Origin: Balneola sp.
GTDB lineage: Bacteria; Bacteroidota; Rhodothermia; Balneolales; Balneolaceae
Direction of reading: 5' to 3'
Assembly (NCBI GenBank): GCA_017643645.1
Contig: JAEPNB010000011.1
Span: forward strand, 62,001 to 126,000
DNA length: 64,000 nucleotides
The position numbers and the translations under genes were made by a program. Shown piece after piece: positions 46,761-55,277 of this stretch. Each line of letters opens with the position of its first letter. Within the stretch, counting starts at the first letter, position 1. Below the pieces are notes generated by a model, which ran no database searches, was not told the DNA's origin, and was given only the letters and a program-made list of their open reading frames with translations.

Positions 46761-46835
46761 TTAGAAATACCAACGAATTATCTATTATCTATTATCTACA
46801 AGGATGACGACTTATTGATAAACTAATTATAAAAG

Positions 46836-47558
46836 CTACTCCTCGTTATTAATCACCGGCATTTGCCCTTTCCACATACTCCAAATATCAGATTCTGTAG
46901 CAAGTCTTGTCATAAAATGTGCCACATTGATTCGGCTTGTTTTTCCGGAATCAAAGATGACACCACGAACCGGTGAAGGATTAATCATATACTCACTTAC
47001 TTCTTCTTCGTCAATAAGATTATCCGGTCGAACGGCACTCCACTCTATGTATTCATGTTCCTGACCGATTTCGGTTCTGAGAAAGTCCGCTGCATTTTCA
47101 TTATCTACATGAGGTGGCAACAAATATCTAAGCAAAGTAATTACAAGTCGATCTTTGAATGAATAATTTTCATTCAGATCTCTGTTCGTATTACCATTCG
47201 TATTCATCAGCACCATCTTTACTGGTACGGATGATTTGTTATGTTGAATTGCTGTACATAAGTTTTTGACAGAGTCCGTTACCAGTCTTCGTGGCTTACC
47301 GAATATTCCTTTCCAACTCAGATTATGCCCGAGACAAGAACAGACAGCTTCACAATCTTCTACAATATCAGCAAGCTCGATCGTACTCATGTCCCGTACA
47401 TTTCCGGGAGTCAGAATCAATTTTGGATATTCCTGAGCTAAGTCAGAAAGTTTATCCTTAGATCGAACCACTGCTTTAACCGCATGATCTGCATCCAGTA
47501 ATTCCTTTACTAATAAACTGCCCGTAGCACCGGTTGCCCCAACAACTAAAATCGTCAT
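46836..47558 (-). CDS. NmrA-like NAD(P)-binding reductase
   Basis: About 240 aa from the ATG at 47558; an upstream TTG at 47582 adds 8 residues in front of the nucleotide-binding strand and is less likely. The Rossmann motif ILVVGATGATGSLLVKELL is followed by AVVRSKDKL, GNVRD and an extended-SDR-like body (SAVRPDNLIDEE). Proteins of this atypical SDR group bind NAD(P)H and act as oxidoreductases or redox sensors; the catalytic Tyr-Lys pair is not evident. Stands alone among repeats. Confidence 0.85.
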   Translation of the reverse strand: MTILVVGATGATGSLLVKELLDADHAVKAVVRSKDKLSDLAQEYPKLILTPGNVRDMSTIELADIVEDCEAVCSCLGHNLSWKGIFGKPRRLVTDSVKNLCTAIQHNKSSVPVKMVLMNTNGNTNRDLNENYSFKDRLVITLLRYLLPPHVDNENAADFLRTEIGQEHEYIEWSAVRPDNLIDEEEVSEYMINPSPVRGVIFDSGKTSRINVAHFMTRLATESDIWSMWKGQMPVINNEE

Positions 47559-47894
47559 AGTGTAATTCTTTGTTTTGGTCAATTACGCCATTTTTGAGGA
47601 AAAGTTTTGTGAATACATTGGTTAGGCTAGAACGATAGATATTCTGAACCGTTCCCCAGTCATGCATTCTTGCTTCAGTATCTTAAGAAAGGCTTTGATT
47701 CTATTTATGGATAAAATTGCTGTTTTCGGTCCCCACAAAGATCCTGAAACAAGTTCAGGATGACCTGTTAAGCAAGGACTTTAGTCCTGCGATCAGTGTC
47801 AATTTGGTTCCTATTTACCCATTCATCTGACGGATCTCCCGTCTGATGAATCTGTTAGTGAGACTCAAAAACAGGCTATGATTCATTGCCGAAA
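47559..47894. repeat. Intergenic region with several short hairpins
   Basis: 336 bp without a gene. Three palindromes: TCCTGAA (47742-47748) / TTCAGGA (47754-47760), part of the widespread motif GATCCTGAAACAAGTTCAGG; AGGAC-TTTA-GTCCT just after 47770; and TTCATCTGACGG (47822-47833) / CCGTCTGATGAA (47839-47850) with one mismatch. Confidence 0.6.
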
Positions 47895-48284
47895 CTACGC
47901 AGCTTCCAACTCGTACCCATCCGACATCCAACCGGTAATTCCTGCTGATAAAACCCTCACATCGTTAAAACCCATTCCTTTTACTTTTTTGGCGGCGTTG
48001 GGTGCTTTTCTACACATGGGATTTGAGCAATAGAAAACGAGTGTTGAGTTTTTATCTGCTTTTAGATCGCTTTCTGAAAATGAATTCGGATCTAAATTCT
48101 GAGCTCCAGGAATATGGGTTTGTTGCCAGCGCAATGAATCATTCATATCAAACACATGGACATGTTCCTGAGCAAGAATTCCATTTAATTCTTCTGTAGA
48201 AATAGATTCAAGGTTCATTAATGTTGGAAGAATATTTCTGAATACCATAATAAAGTCTGTTTGATGAACAGGCTTAGCCTGCAT
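47895..48284 (-). CDS. Rhodanese-domain protein
   Basis: 129 aa, a single rhodanese fold: VHVFDMNDSLRWQQTHIPGA, then the active-site loop FYCSNPMCRKAPNAA with the catalytic Cys, and VRVLSAGITGWMSDGYELE. A later start at MNLESIST would give 107 aa, closer to a minimal domain. Such proteins move sulfane sulfur or sense redox state; no partner is encoded beside it. Confidence 0.87.
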   Translation of the reverse strand: MQAKPVHQTDFIMVFRNILPTLMNLESISTEELNGILAQEHVHVFDMNDSLRWQQTHIPGAQNLDPNSFSESDLKADKNSTLVFYCSNPMCRKAPNAAKKVKGMGFNDVRVLSAGITGWMSDGYELEAA

Positions 48285-48392
48285 GTTTTTTTATTTGATT
48301 AGTAACAGAAGTAGGAGAATTTCTTACAGGAGTGGTGAGATTTTTAAGAAAGGTGCTTTAATCGCTCAAGCGAGACGCTTGCGCTGGTTTTT

Positions 48393-49217
48393 TTATTTCT
48401 TAGCAATCTCCTTTATTGAATAATAATCTAAATCTTTAGGATAATTATGATTTCTCTTTATTTGTCTAAGTATTTCTATCGAATTTCCTTCACTGATAAA
48501 AATATCAACATATGGAATCAAGCTCGAGATTATTAGGTCAAATACATCCGACTCCTTAGGGTTAATTCTTCTATCCTTATAGTATTTATAAAAAACAAAT
48601 AGCGTAATCATATTTATAGATGGGAATTTTTTAATATTTACAACTCGTTTTTTATCAAGAATAGATTTACAAAATGTTGCGTCTCTAATTGCTAACTGAG
48701 AAAAACCAGCTAGCTCAACAAATCTATTAATTTCTTTTACTGTATACTTCTCTCCTTTAGGTGGAAAATTTTTAATTAGTTCTAATATCCCTTCTATGAC
48801 ATCTGTTCTTCCATTCTTCCAATACTCAAATTTTTCATTTATATCTTTATTCTGAAACAAAGTTCTTATTAGACTCAAACGATTGGGGTCATTAACTTCA
48901 ATGCCATGAGGAGCAAATAGTATAGGATTAATTATACTATTTGAATCATAGCTACTTACTTCTTTTTTGAAAAGACTATCTAGTCCATCTAAAACAACTG
49001 ATGGGAAAGAAGAAAATAACTCTAAGAATTTCTCAAATAATTCTTCTTTTACTTTTAACTCACCTATCGTATAAACAGAATAGCATAGAATTGTTTTTCC
49101 AAGATTAAATTCATTATGTAGAAAATTAAACCACTTTTTTGGGTCTTTCAATAATAGACTCAAACCATTGGTATCGAGTAGACAAAGTTTATATTTATTT
49201 CTGTTTAAAGTGATCAA
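48393..49217 (-). CDS. Orphan PIN-like domain protein
   Basis: 274 aa from a TTG at 49217. The N-terminus YKLCLLDTNGLSLLLKDP, an acidic residue in YTIGELK and the C-terminal SDVFDLIISSLIPYVDIFIS place acidic residues as in PIN-domain nucleases, but the insert between them is much longer than usual. The gene is very AT-rich, lies between palindromic repeats and has no antitoxin-like neighbour, which suggests recent transfer. The nuclease call is moderate; a non-catalytic PIN relative is possible. Confidence 0.6.
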   Translation of the reverse strand: MITLNRNKYKLCLLDTNGLSLLLKDPKKWFNFLHNEFNLGKTILCYSVYTIGELKVKEELFEKFLELFSSFPSVVLDGLDSLFKKEVSSYDSNSIINPILFAPHGIEVNDPNRLSLIRTLFQNKDINEKFEYWKNGRTDVIEGILELIKNFPPKGEKYTVKEINRFVELAGFSQLAIRDATFCKSILDKKRVVNIKKFPSINMITLFVFYKYYKDRRINPKESDVFDLIISSLIPYVDIFISEGNSIEILRQIKRNHNYPKDLDYYSIKEIAKK

Positions 49218-49329
49218 AATATATAAATAGACTGAAATTGAATTTTCAAAATATACTTATAAAAACAATGCCACGAACTGTCACCCCTTCTTATTAGTTT
49301 AGTGAGCAGAATAAGACCTTAAACTAGCA

Positions 49330-49420
49330 AGCCCTTCTTCCGAAGGAATGCCTTTGACAAGGGCTGCGAAATAACGTCTCCGTAGGTAATTCGTGCAGAT
49401 TCTTCTCCGCCAGCTGGCGG
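49330..49420. repeat. Palindromic intergenic repeats
   Basis: GCCCTT (49331-49336) pairs with AAGGGC (49359-49364) around an inner TTCC-GAA-GGAA hairpin, and CCGCCAGCTGGCGG (49407-49420) is a perfect 14-bp palindrome. They fill the gap between the PIN-like gene and the exonuclease gene. Confidence 0.65.
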
Positions 49421-49442
49421 ATCTGAATGACCAAAAACAAAA

Positions 49443-50429
49443 ATGCTCAAAGTAACCAAAGCCGGATATCATGGAATACTCCTTCCCGAACTGGGAATAG
49501 GATTGGACTATTCGGGAACCAAAGCCGAGCATATTTTTATTTCTCATGCCCACGCTGATCATGTCCCCCGAAATAAGAAGCTGAGCGTGTATGCCACTCC
49601 CCCGACTGCAAAGCTCATGAAATTGCGTGGCTTTGGTGGAGAAGTAAAACCCCTGGAGTTCAAACAAATATTGGAAACGAATAAGGCGAAGATCACTTTA
49701 TATCCCGCCGGACATATTCTCGGTTCTGCCATGACTTTTGTAGAAAGCGATCTGGGAAATCTGTTATACACCGGCGATTACCGGACACCTCCCTCTCCTG
49801 CTACAGAAGGATTTGAGTTACCTGATGCCGATATCGATATTTTTATAACTGAAGCCACATTCAGTTTACCTATTTACAAATGGAAACCGGAAAAAGTGCT
49901 TGCTGAGCAAATAAGAAATTTTGCTACCCAAAATCTTGCAAAAGGCTTCACTCCTATTTTCACTGCCTATAATCTGGGCAAAGCTCAGGAATTGATGTAT
50001 ATCTTAAAAGAGTTAAAACATCCGATGCAAATTCACGGAGCAGGATTTAAACTCTGTTCTGTTTATGAGGACTTTGGATTTCCACTTGGTGACTACGAAA
50101 CCTATCAGCGGGAAAATTGTGAGGGAAAGATTCTGATCACGCCCGGTTCTGCTTTGGGGAACGGATTTGCATCGAACGTAAAGAAAAAGCGAATCGCTTA
50201 CTGCTCCGGCTGGGCTGCTAATGAATCCAGACAAACACAGCTTACTGTGGACGAGCTGATTCCGCTATCCGATCATCTGGATTTCTTTGAGTTGATCGAT
50301 CTGTGCAAGAAATTACAACCAAAGAAAGTTTTGATCACTCATACGCCCAATCCTAAAATAGTTCAGCATTATTTGGATGAGCTGGGGATTGTTTCGGATT
50401 TTTTAGATTTGGAGGAGACGGGTAATTAA
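49443..50429 (+). CDS. Ligase-associated DNA exonuclease (metallo-beta-lactamase fold)
   Basis: 328 aa. The metal-binding motif SHAHADHVPRN lies at about 33-43, followed by GHILGSAM and YTGDYRTPP, the order of the beta-CASP/SNM1-like group. KRIAYCSGWA and LSDHLDFFEL are typical of the ligase-associated exonuclease family. It probably trims DNA ends for the ATP-dependent ligase encoded next. The stop codon lies inside the left arm of an inverted-repeat element. Confidence 0.9.
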   Translation: MLKVTKAGYHGILLPELGIGLDYSGTKAEHIFISHAHADHVPRNKKLSVYATPPTAKLMKLRGFGGEVKPLEFKQILETNKAKITLYPAGHILGSAMTFVESDLGNLLYTGDYRTPPSPATEGFELPDADIDIFITEATFSLPIYKWKPEKVLAEQIRNFATQNLAKGFTPIFTAYNLGKAQELMYILKELKHPMQIHGAGFKLCSVYEDFGFPLGDYETYQRENCEGKILITPGSALGNGFASNVKKKRIAYCSGWAANESRQTQLTVDELIPLSDHLDFFELIDLCKKLQPKKVLITHTPNPKIVQHYLDELGIVSDFLDLEETGN

Positions 50430-50552
50430 GAATTCAAAATTAAGAATTATGACGAGTCATTTAATTTTATACGAACTGTTTACCGAAGCTGGATCATTTT
50501 TTATTAACAAAACTGAATTCAATTTTTCATTCTTAATTTTGAATTCTTAATT
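50424..50552. repeat. Inverted-repeat element between exonuclease and ligase genes
   Basis: A perfect 24-bp terminal inverted repeat: the left arm starts AATTAAGAATTCAAAATTAA at 50424, the right arm ends TTTTGAATTCTTAATT at 50552. The whole is 129 bp. The left arm supplies the TAA stop of the exonuclease gene; the right arm ends three bases before the ligase start. MITE-like in form. Confidence 0.8.
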
Positions 50553-50554
50553 CT

Positions 50555-52276
50555 TTGAGTCCTCAAAGCGTACATATAACATCGTTCAAACTATTAGCCG
50601 AAACCGCTCAATCCATCTCCTCAACGCGGGGGAATAATGCGAAGATCAAGCTGTTCGTGGATTATCTTTCTGAACTGGAAAGTGACAAAGATGTAGAATT
50701 AGCTACACAGTTTTTAAGTGAAGGTGCTTTCTCTTCAGTTTCCGGCAAACGGGCATCCGTTGGACACCGAACTATTGCGACTTTAGCTGCTGATTTTTGT
50801 GAAATTGATTACGAGAAGGTTTTCAAACCGAGCAAAACGGCAAGCGGTTCTTCTTCTGAAACTATTCAGCGTTTGTTTGAAAATATTCCTGAAGCACGGG
50901 CTAAATGGAAAGGCGAAAACCTGACTTTACAAGAGATCAATGAGGTCTTTGAGTCACTGTACATCACTTCAAAAAGAGATGCCAAGCAACAGATTTTACT
51001 GGATACATGGAAAATAATGACTCCATTGGAAGTGAAATACTTTATCCGGATTCTTGGTCAAGGTTCACTCAGAATCGGATTCGAAACTAAAAGCGTTGAA
51101 AATGCTATTGCTAAAACCTACAGCAAAGAATTAGAAACAGTTCGTTATGCACGAATGATCTCCGGCAGTATCGGAAAAACAGCAATCATGGCAAAAAACG
51201 ATACTCTAGATGAAGCAGCTTTTAAGATGTTTAGTCCGATAGCCTTTATGTTGGCTTCTCCTATTGAAAGCAGAGCCGTCACCAACCTCTCTGAATACAT
51301 AGCTGAAGAAAAGTTTGACGGAATGCGATGTCAGGCTCATATTTCTGATGGAAGAATAGAATTATTTTCCCGGGACTTGAATGAAATCACTTCTTCATTT
51401 CCTGAGATCATCGAATTCTTTTCCGGTAAACAGCTACCTGATCTGGTACTGGATGGCGAGATATGTGTATTCAAAGATAACACCATTCTCCCCTTTCAGC
51501 TTCTTCAAAAAAGAATGGGTGTGAAAAAGCCTTCGAAAAAATTACTAACTGAGTTCCCTGTACTATTTATCTCTTATGATGTTTTGTATAAAGATGAGGA
51601 TCCTCTATTTGATGATTCGTTATCGGTTCGTCGGGATAAACTCGAAAAGATTTCAAATAAGTATTCGATTCCGATCACCTCACAAATGAAAATCGCTAAC
51701 CAGGACGATGTGGAGGAATTATTTCAACGGGCATTGGATCACGGAAATGAAGGTTTAATGTTGAAGCGGAAAGACTCTGTGTATGAATACGGCCAACGCA
51801 GGAAGTCCTGGCTGAAAGTTAAAAAACCGAGTGGTTCGTTAGATACCGTAATGTTGTACGCACATGCCGGAAGCGGTAAACGTGGCGGAACTTATTCTGA
51901 TTTTACCCTGGGAATATCCGTAAAAGATGATGATCGTTATGAAGAAGAATTCATTCCAATCGGCAAAGCATACGGCGGCTATTCTGATGAAGAACTCAAA
52001 AAGATGAATGCGTTGATCAAGGATATTACACTAGAGCGTTTCGGTCCAACGCTACTTTTGAAACCCAACTTAGTTATCGAACTGGAATTTGAAGACATTC
52101 AGATCAACAAAAGAACCAAAGCAAAATACACACTTCGTTTCCCAAGATTCAAAGCTATTCGTTGGGATTTATCTCCATCTGATGCAGACACCTTAAGAGA
52201 TGTGGAGCGGATGTATCAACAGAAAATTGATAATGAAAGACTGAGACAGGGCAAGAATCCTTCATTTATTTTTTAA
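50555..52276 (+). CDS. ATP-dependent DNA ligase
   Basis: 573 aa from a TTG at 50555; no in-frame ATG lies near the N-terminus. An N-terminal ligase DNA-binding domain (about 1-215) precedes the nucleotidyltransferase domain with Lys253 in the EEKFDGMR motif, LDGEICVF, GNEGLMLKRK and SWLKVKK, and the OB domain ends in RFPRFKAIRWD. This is the ligase family encoded with the exonuclease just upstream, usually also with an Lhr-like helicase and a phosphoesterase; these two are not in the window. The TTG and the adjacent repeat may lower expression. Confidence 0.92.
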   Translation: MSPQSVHITSFKLLAETAQSISSTRGNNAKIKLFVDYLSELESDKDVELATQFLSEGAFSSVSGKRASVGHRTIATLAADFCEIDYEKVFKPSKTASGSSSETIQRLFENIPEARAKWKGENLTLQEINEVFESLYITSKRDAKQQILLDTWKIMTPLEVKYFIRILGQGSLRIGFETKSVENAIAKTYSKELETVRYARMISGSIGKTAIMAKNDTLDEAAFKMFSPIAFMLASPIESRAVTNLSEYIAEEKFDGMRCQAHISDGRIELFSRDLNEITSSFPEIIEFFSGKQLPDLVLDGEICVFKDNTILPFQLLQKRMGVKKPSKKLLTEFPVLFISYDVLYKDEDPLFDDSLSVRRDKLEKISNKYSIPITSQMKIANQDDVEELFQRALDHGNEGLMLKRKDSVYEYGQRRKSWLKVKKPSGSLDTVMLYAHAGSGKRGGTYSDFTLGISVKDDDRYEEEFIPIGKAYGGYSDEELKKMNALIKDITLERFGPTLLLKPNLVIELEFEDIQINKRTKAKYTLRFPRFKAIRWDLSPSDADTLRDVERMYQQKIDNERLRQGKNPSFIF

Positions 52277-52348
52277 CTCTTGTGGAATTAGTAATACATT
52301 TTACCTGTTAAAATATCTCGAAGATTCATATTACTTATTCAAAATTAT

Positions 52349-53296
52349 ATGTCTAACTGGACACTAAAATCTATTCCTCCACACGACTGGTTTCTTTGCC
52401 TTGATGTGGAATCCTATTTCGATCATGAACATGATGTGGAAACCATATTTGAAGAAGGATTTACTCGTCCCGTTCCGATTGGTGATACAGATGTTGTAGT
52501 TACTGTCTTCTTTAACGGCGATCCCGATTCACCTGAATTTCATATCGAAACCAGGGAATCCTTATCAAAAGAAGAAATTGAGGAAGCCAATAAAAGTCTG
52601 TCCAAAATTCTTGGTACAAATATGGATATCCGACCTCTGTACGATCAGGCTTCGGAAGATCCGCTTCTGGCTGATAAGCTAAGTTCTCTGTACGGTTTAA
52701 AAAGAATGACCAGAGCGAATTTATTTGAAGATATTCAGAACAGAATTGTCGAGATGCAAATGAATCATAAGCCCACTGCAAAGAAAATGATGTTTGCTGT
52801 TCGGGAAGCATATGGAACTGCTTTGGTTCATAACGGGAAAAGTATCCCTGCATGGCCAAGAGCTCATCAGCTTATGAAAGCAGATCCGATGAGCATTCGT
52901 AAGCTTGGCCCTACCAAAAGAAAAGGGGAATATCTTACGGGGTTGGCTTCAGATATGGTAGGCGGTAATGTTGATATGGAACACATTACGAATTGTAATC
53001 CTCAGGAGGCTTATGATCTGCTAACCAGTATCAAAGGAATTGGGCCCACCGCAGGACAAGATCTTATGATGATGCGAGGCAGACCGGATGCTGTTTTTCC
53101 AAGTAATAAAAAGAAAGATGAAGAAAAGGGACTGCGCCGTTGGATCATTGCAAGCTACGGTGAAAACCCACACACCATCAGTGAAAAGAAATTCCAAAGT
53201 CTGATCTCAAACTGGAATGGATTTGAAGGAGCGGCATTGGAATTTTTATATGTAAATTGGATCATCAGCGAAAAAGAGAAGAAGGCTAAGGGTTAA
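52349..53296 (+). CDS. HhH-GPD DNA glycosylase-like protein
   Basis: 315 aa. The C-terminal half carries a helix-hairpin-helix (LLTSIKGIGPTAGQDLMMMR) followed by RPDAVFPSNKKKDEE. In active AlkA-type enzymes an Asp stands in the loop after VF(L)P; here the positions read Ser-Asn-Lys, so the usual catalytic Asp is not evident. The N-terminal about 100 residues match the beta-rich AlkA-type domain loosely. Position next to DNA end-processing genes supports a repair role. It may be a specialised or inactive glycosylase. Confidence 0.75.
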   Translation: MSNWTLKSIPPHDWFLCLDVESYFDHEHDVETIFEEGFTRPVPIGDTDVVVTVFFNGDPDSPEFHIETRESLSKEEIEEANKSLSKILGTNMDIRPLYDQASEDPLLADKLSSLYGLKRMTRANLFEDIQNRIVEMQMNHKPTAKKMMFAVREAYGTALVHNGKSIPAWPRAHQLMKADPMSIRKLGPTKRKGEYLTGLASDMVGGNVDMEHITNCNPQEAYDLLTSIKGIGPTAGQDLMMMRGRPDAVFPSNKKKDEEKGLRRWIIASYGENPHTISEKKFQSLISNWNGFEGAALEFLYVNWIISEKEKKAKG

Positions 53297-53305
53297 ATTA
53301 GTCTT

Positions 53306-54400
53306 TTAATCTCCAAACTCAGACCAAAAGCCGGAGTTTAATTTAGATCCCCTCATCATTCTTCTGAGTGTATCATTGATCAGTAAGATATCTCCGTTAG
53401 AGAACGAAACCACATAATCGTATCTCTCTCCATGCCATAAATCTTCAGTGTAACGAAAAGCAACTTTAGCGTTTTCAGGATTCTTCTGATCGGCAACGAA
53501 AATACCAAAGTATGATGCTATGTATATCAATCCATCTTTCCTGAAATGCATATCACTTCCAAATAGGTCTTCAAAATCATCATCTTCATCTGAAAAACCA
53601 ATTGTGTAAAGGTCCCAGCTTGAACCTGCATCTGAAGATAAATGTACTTTTTTGCCAATACTGTATAGCTGACCTTCTTCCGTTTCATAAAAAGATTCTA
53701 CATTGTCATCATCTTTATGGATATAATTTCTTGAAGATCGCACCCAATTCTTACCTTTATCCACTGATTTATATATACCATCATGACATCCAAGATAAAT
53801 ACTACCATCATTCGAAATAAAAATTTCATTTGCGTAATCAGATAGCTTTGATGAATAAAACTCTCTGTCTCGAAAATTTTCAGTCTCTAAATTGAAACTT
53901 TTGATCCCATTTTCTTTCCCCATATGTAATAAACTATCTTCCTGAAAATTAAAATCCCACATAAGAAAAGCAGGCATTTTCTGTTCCCAGTTATTCCCAT
54001 CAGTTGAAACAAAAATACTGCTGGTCAAACCAAAATAATCACGTTCTAAGGTATCAATATCATATTGGGAAAGGTAATAGCTATGCAGGCCTAATCCGTA
54101 ATATGTAGTTCTTTTTTTAATGATTTTTGTAAAGTAGACAGAGTCGGGGTTTTGGAATTCTTTAAAGTTAAGCCCGCGATCATCCGATTGATACCAATGT
54201 TCATCTCCATAAATATATAAAGTTTCATTTTCAGTGAGATCAAAACCTCTAAATACAGAAACGGGTAATGTTCTCTCTCTTTGCCAAAAGAATGCCAGAT
54301 CTTCTCTCAGCTGATCTTTTTCATTGGAATTAAATAATCCACATCCATGTAAAGCAAAAATTATCGCTACCATTACCGATATTTGGAACACCTGTCTCAT
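53306..54400 (-). CDS. Lipoprotein with BNR/sortilin-like propeller repeats
   Basis: About 364 aa from the ATG at 54400; 54427 adds 9 residues before the signal peptide. A lipobox (IIFALHGCG) is followed by repeated Asp-box-like units (YQSDDRGLNF, FVSTDGNNWEQ, YKSVDKGKNWV, HLSSDAGSSWD), the signature of sialidase/Vps10-like propellers. No sialidase catalytic residues stand out, so binding rather than hydrolysis is likely. Monocistronic. Confidence 0.8.
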   Translation of the reverse strand: MRQVFQISVMVAIIFALHGCGLFNSNEKDQLREDLAFFWQRERTLPVSVFRGFDLTENETLYIYGDEHWYQSDDRGLNFKEFQNPDSVYFTKIIKKRTTYYGLGLHSYYLSQYDIDTLERDYFGLTSSIFVSTDGNNWEQKMPAFLMWDFNFQEDSLLHMGKENGIKSFNLETENFRDREFYSSKLSDYANEIFISNDGSIYLGCHDGIYKSVDKGKNWVRSSRNYIHKDDDNVESFYETEEGQLYSIGKKVHLSSDAGSSWDLYTIGFSDEDDDFEDLFGSDMHFRKDGLIYIASYFGIFVADQKNPENAKVAFRYTEDLWHGERYDYVVSFSNGDILLINDTLRRMMRGSKLNSGFWSEFGD

Positions 54401-54562
54401 AACCCGTTTAATTATAACTAAATACAATTAAACTGATTTGAGGTAAAAAACAAATTAGAGATTAAATCTAACATACCGTTCTACTTATCAAACGATCAAC
54501 AATCTCTTTTCTTAAAGGATAAATATTTTATTTAAGCACTACTTTTTAATGATTACAAGAAA

Positions 54563-54594
54563 TAAAAAAAGCCGATTGCTTTCACAATCGGCTT
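54563..54594 (-). terminator. Terminator of the fasciclin gene
   Basis: AAGCCGATTG (54569-54578) pairs with CAATCGGCTT (54585-54594), six-base loop, with an A-run on the plus strand that is a T-run in the minus-strand transcript. 21 bp past the stop at 54615. Confidence 0.85.
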
Positions 54595-54614
54595 AGTTGG
54601 GTTTAAAAGAATGA

Positions 54615-55145
54615 TTAATAATCACTCTTAGAAGAATTCAGTGCTTTTTTGATGCTTGGTGGCAGAATCACTTCGTCGATTACATGCACAACACCATTAC
54701 TGGCATCTATATCTGCTTTTACCACTTCAGCATTTTCAATCATAACGCTTTCTCCGTTATTTTTTACAGATGCATTACTTCCTTGAATTGTTTTAGCTTT
54801 CATTGTCTTAGAAATATCGTCCGACATAACTTCGCCGGGAATTACATGGTACGTTAGTACAGCTACCAGCTGTTCCTTGTTTTCCGGCTTCAGTAGTTCA
54901 TTTAAAACTCCCTCAGGAAGATTTTCAAACGCTTTGTTTGTTGGTGCAAAAACAGTGTAGGGACCTTCCGATTGAAGTGTAGCCTCCAGATCAGCTGCTT
55001 CCACTGCTGTAGCTAATGTTGATAAGGACTCTGTTTCAGAAGTTAACTCAAGAATATTTGCTTCCTCCTGAGCTCTAACCTCGAATGAAAGGATTAATAC
55101 CAGTGCTAGCGTAAATAAACTTATTGCTCTCTTGAATAATTTCAT
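54615..55145 (-). CDS. Secreted fasciclin-domain protein
   Basis: 176 aa. A signal peptide (ISLFTLALVLILSFEVRAQ) precedes one FAS1 domain: LSTLATAVEAADLEATLQSE, GPYTVFAPTNKAFENLP, LTYHVIPGEV and NGVVHVIDEVILPP. FAS1 domains mediate weak adhesion to proteins or polysaccharides. Size is normal for a single-domain member. Monocistronic with its own terminator. Confidence 0.93.
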   Translation of the reverse strand: MKLFKRAISLFTLALVLILSFEVRAQEEANILELTSETESLSTLATAVEAADLEATLQSEGPYTVFAPTNKAFENLPEGVLNELLKPENKEQLVAVLTYHVIPGEVMSDDISKTMKAKTIQGSNASVKNNGESVMIENAEVVKADIDASNGVVHVIDEVILPPSIKKALNSSKSDY

Positions 55146-55277
55146 CTTGAATAGTTTTTATTAATGGTAACACTCACTTAAATAGAGATTAAAAATGATA
55201 TGTTCCTATTAATAATAGAACCGTGAATTACAGTCCTACTCCAAACTTATTCTCGTGTCAGACCTTATCTGAAGAGA

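Larger units (their letters stand above)
45984..46835. other. 852-bp gene-free, repeat-rich region
   Basis: After the operon terminator there is no credible gene. The stretch holds two long nested palindromic elements (46120-46267 and 46559-46760), each about 150-200 bp. The rest is low-information sequence that looks like decayed repeats. Confidence 0.7.

Noticed and set aside
45984-46835. Possible insertion-sequence remnant with a transposase
   Set aside because: No transposase-like reading frame in any direction; only palindromic repeats are supported.
49299-49667. 122-codon minus-strand ORF opposite the exonuclease start
   Set aside because: It is antisense to the clear metallo-beta-lactamase motifs and passes through a GC-rich palindrome.
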